Under the pieces are notes generated by a model, which was not told where the DNA came from, did not search any database, and worked only from the letters and a program-made list of their open reading frames with translations. A DNA stretch of 8,558 nt from an uncultured Pseudomonas sp. GTDB taxonomy: Bacteria; Pseudomonadota; Gammaproteobacteria; Pseudomonadales; Pseudomonadaceae. The translations under genes were made by a program, and so were the position numbers. Shown in pieces: positions 6,554 through 8,558 of the stretch (the stretch's first letter is position 1; the number at the start of each line of letters is the position of its first letter). The stretch spans positions 1 through 8,558 of the forward strand of contig CAMPJN010000146.1 of the NCBI GenBank assembly GCA_946886875.1. The letters are read 5' to 3'.

Positions 6554-8558
6554 TTAGCCTGCATGCTCCTGTAATTTGCTTTCGGCTTGGGCCAGACGCT
6601 CGCGCGCCGCTGCCAGTGCATCCGCCGCGCTGCCGTCGTCGCGTTCCAGCTTGCGCAAATCGGCGCGGGCGAAGGCGACTTCGGTTTTCAGCGCGCGGGT
6701 GGCCTCGTCGACTGGACGTTTGTCGCTGCGGACCAGCTCCGGCGCCGGCTTGTTCGAGGCCCCCTCGGCGGCATGCAGGGCCTGTTCGGCATTGGCCAGG
6801 GCATCGCTCAGTTTGCTCAGTTCGGCTTCGTCGCTGCCGGCTTTCTCGGCCTTTTTCAGTTCGGCGCGCTTCATCGCCAGCTCGATCTTGGCTTTTTTCA
6901 GCGGGTCGATTTCCGCGGCTGTTTGCGTGGTTGCGGCAGGAGCAGCGGGCGCCTGGCTTTCCAGGCCAGCCAGTAATTTCTCAGCAGCTTCGAGCCGACT
7001 GCGCAGCTGCTGCAGTTCGCATTGTTGTTCATTACTGGGTGTTTCTAGCTTCTCCAGCTTGCGTACTTGGGCGCGGAGCATGGCGGCATCGATCTTGGCC
7101 TTTTTCAGCGCACCATCGTCGACGGCAGGCTTGGCGCTTAGCGCAGGGGCTTCAACTTGCAGACCGGCGAGCAGCTTCTCTGCCGCTTCCAATTGGCCGC
7201 GAAGCAGCTGCAGTTCGCTCTGTTGCTCATCGCTAGGCGCTTCGAGCTTCTCCAGCTTGCGCACTTGGGCGCGCAGCATGGCGGCGTCGATTTTGGCTTT
7301 CTTCAGCGCGCCGTCTTCGGCTGCCGGTGCAGTCGCTACCGGCTCGACCGCCATAGCCGCGTCCAAGGCTTGTTGCGCGGCTGCGGCGGCGCTGCGCAGT
7401 TCGTCGACCTGCGCCTGCATTTCCGCTGTGGCGTGACTGGCCAGCTGTTTCTCGGCCTTCTTCAGCGCGACCTGGGCCATGCTGGCTTCGATCTTCAGTT
7501 TCTTCTGTGCGTCACTGAGCCCGGTCGGTTTGGCCACTGGCGCTGCGCTGCTGATGGTATCGCTGGCGGTGGGCGCTTCGGCCTGGGCAGCCTTGGCACG
7601 GGCGGCGCGATCGGCGCGGGCCTTGCGTTCGGCCTCTTTCTGTTCTTCGGCGCGGCGCAGGCGTTCCTGGCGCAGCTCGAAGCGTTGTTTGGAGTGCTCG
7701 GCCTTGAGCTGCTTCTGTTCCAGGTCGCGAATCTCGCCCTTGGCTGCGCGGTAGTACTGCACCAGTGGGATGCTCGATGGGCAGACATAGGCGCAGGCGC
7801 CGCACTCGATGCAATCGAACAGGTTATGCGCCTTGAGTTGTTCGTGTTCCTGGCCGATGGCGAAGAAGTGCAGTTGTTGCGGCAGCAAGCTGGCCGGGCA
7901 GGCCTCGGCACACTCGCCGCAGCGGATGCACGGCATAGCTGGCGGTGGTGGCGGCAGTTCGGCTTCGGTAGCCGCCAGCAGGCAGTTGGTGGTCTTGATC
8001 AGCGGCACGTCGAAGTCGGGCAGGGTGAAGCCCATCATCGGTCCGCCCATGATCAGGCGGTGCAGCCTGTCGCGTTGCAGGCCGGCGAACTCCAGCAGCT
8101 CGGCTACCGGGGTACCGAGCAGCACCTCGACGTTCACCGGCTTGGCCAGCGCCTCGCCGGTAAGGGTGGTGATGCGCGCGATCAGCGGTTTGCCAAGCAA
8201 CACCGCATCATGGATGGCCACGCAGGTGCCGACGTTCTGGCAGAGGATGCCGATGTCAGCCGGCAGACCACCCGAAGGCACTTCGACGCCGGTAAGAATC
8301 TGGATCAGTTGCTTCTCGCCGCCGGACGGGTACTTGGTCGGGAATACCCGCACGCTGAACGGCCGTGCGCCAATGGCCGCCTTGACCGCGGCAATGGCCT
8401 CGGGTTTGTTGTCCTCGATGCCGATCAGCACCTGCTCGGGCTGGATCAGGTGCGCGAGTATCTCGATGCCGCTGACCAGCTCGCTGGCTTTCTCGCGCAT
8501 CAGCAGATCGTCGGCGGTGATATAGGGCTCGCACTCGGTGCCGTTGATGATCAGCGTG
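6554..8558 (-). CDS. rsxC: electron transport complex subunit RsxC/RnfC, 5' end outside window
   Basis: RsxC is the peripheral cytoplasmic subunit that exchanges electrons with NAD(H) and passes them through two [4Fe-4S] clusters. The visible 667 residues begin in the conserved [19 protein letters not shown], so the frame is open past base 8558 and a methionine at 8500 is internal, not the start. Then come the Rossmann-like and SLBB regions ([31 protein letters not shown]). Two ferredoxin motifs CxxCxxCxxxCP follow, with cysteine codons at 7930, 7921, 7912, 7900 and at 7813, 7804, 7795, 7783. After these is a basic, Ala/Glu/Lys-rich helix and five repeat units to the stop at 6554. Long variable alanine-rich C-termini are known in gamma-proteobacterial RnfC. 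The missing part should be roughly 150 residues. Confidence 0.95.
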   Translation of the reverse strand, partial: TLIINGTECEPYITADDLLMREKASELVSGIEILAHLIQPEQVLIGIEDNKPEAIAAVKAAIGARPFSVRVFPTKYPSGGEKQLIQILTGVEVPSGGLPADIGILCQNVGTCVAIHDAVLLGKPLIARITTLTGEALAKPVNVEVLLGTPVAELLEFAGLQRDRLHRLIMGGPMMGFTLPDFDVPLIKTTNCLLAATEAELPPPPPAMPCIRCGECAEACPASLLPQQLHFFAIGQEHEQLKAHNLFDCIECGACAYVCPSSIPLVQYYRAAKGEIRDLEQKQLKAEHSKQRFELRQERLRRAEEQKEAERKARADRAARAKAAQAEAPTASDTISSAAPVAKPTGLSDAQKKLKIEASMAQVALKKAEKQLASHATAEMQAQVDELRSAAAAAQQALDAAMAVEPVATAPAAEDGALKKAKIDAAMLRAQVRKLEKLEAPSDEQQSELQLLRGQLEAAEKLLAGLQVEAPALSAKPAVDDGALKKAKIDAAMLRAQVRKLEKLETPSNEQQCELQQLRSRLEAAEKLLAGLESQAPAAPAATTQTAAEIDPLKKAKIELAMKRAELKKAEKAGSDEAELSKLSDALANAEQALHAAEGASNKPAPELVRSDKRPVDEATRALKTEVAFARADLRKLERDDGSAADALAAARERLAQAESKLQEHAG
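6557..7519 (-). repeat. five-unit protein repeat in the RsxC tail
   Basis: Five units sharing the pattern LKKxKIxxAMxxAxxxKxEK followed by a Glu/Gln/Leu-rich helix: unit 1 at 7519-7349, unit 2 at 7318-7160, unit 3 at 7120-6962, unit 4 at 6910-6761, unit 5 at 6697-6557. Units 2 and 3 are 53 residues each, 46 identical, with a period of 198 bp; the others are more diverged. Linkers are rich in Ala, Pro and Thr. The pattern suggests helical hairpins or coiled coil. Confidence 0.85.

Noticed and set aside
6576..7436. Long + strand open frame opposite rsxC (286 residues)
   Set aside because: It is Ser/Ala-rich and mirrors the repeats of the RsxC tail; it has no recognisable domain. High G+C repeats on the other strand explain the lack of stops.
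8256..8534. - strand frame of 92 residues inside rsxC
   Set aside because: Arg-rich shadow of the RsxC frame, which continues through the same bases to the window edge with the conserved [14 protein letters not shown] motif.

Overview
The window looks like core chromosome of a Pseudomonas (gamma-proteobacterium). The evidence is the Pseudomonas-like order argG-gloA, the gene chain rsx(rnf)CDGE-nth, a small gene of the PA3496 type after nth, high G+C coding sequence, and REP-type palindromes in an intergenic gap. This assignment is by recognition of the proteins, not by a search. No prophage, CRISPR array, transposase gene or RNA gene was seen.

Left part, + strand (1-2880): argG (argininosuccinate synthase, arginine biosynthesis), a hairpin terminator, gloA (nickel-type glyoxalase I with all four metal ligands), then a GAF-GGDEF protein, a likely diguanylate cyclase with intact active and inhibitory sites. 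A strong hairpin at 2901-2927 ends this side and can also serve the opposite strand.

Right part, - strand (2944-8558), read from high to low coordinates: rsxC (its 5' end is outside the window), a 233 bp gap full of inverted repeats, then rsxD, rsxG, rsxE and nth joined by 4 bp stop/start overlaps, then a separate 59-codon gene with its own plausible promoter. The Rsx/Rnf complex is a membrane electron-transfer machine using flavins and Fe-S centres; the upstream rsxA and rsxB would lie beyond base 8558. Nth is a Fe-S DNA glycosylase co-transcribed with the complex, as in E. coli.

The least ordinary features are the composite repeat block (two different inverted pairs) between rsxC and rsxD, the five-unit coiled-coil-like repeat tail of RsxC with two units nearly identical, a second flavinylation-like motif in RsxD, and a low-complexity tail on RsxG. 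I see no convincing undescribed multi-gene system here.
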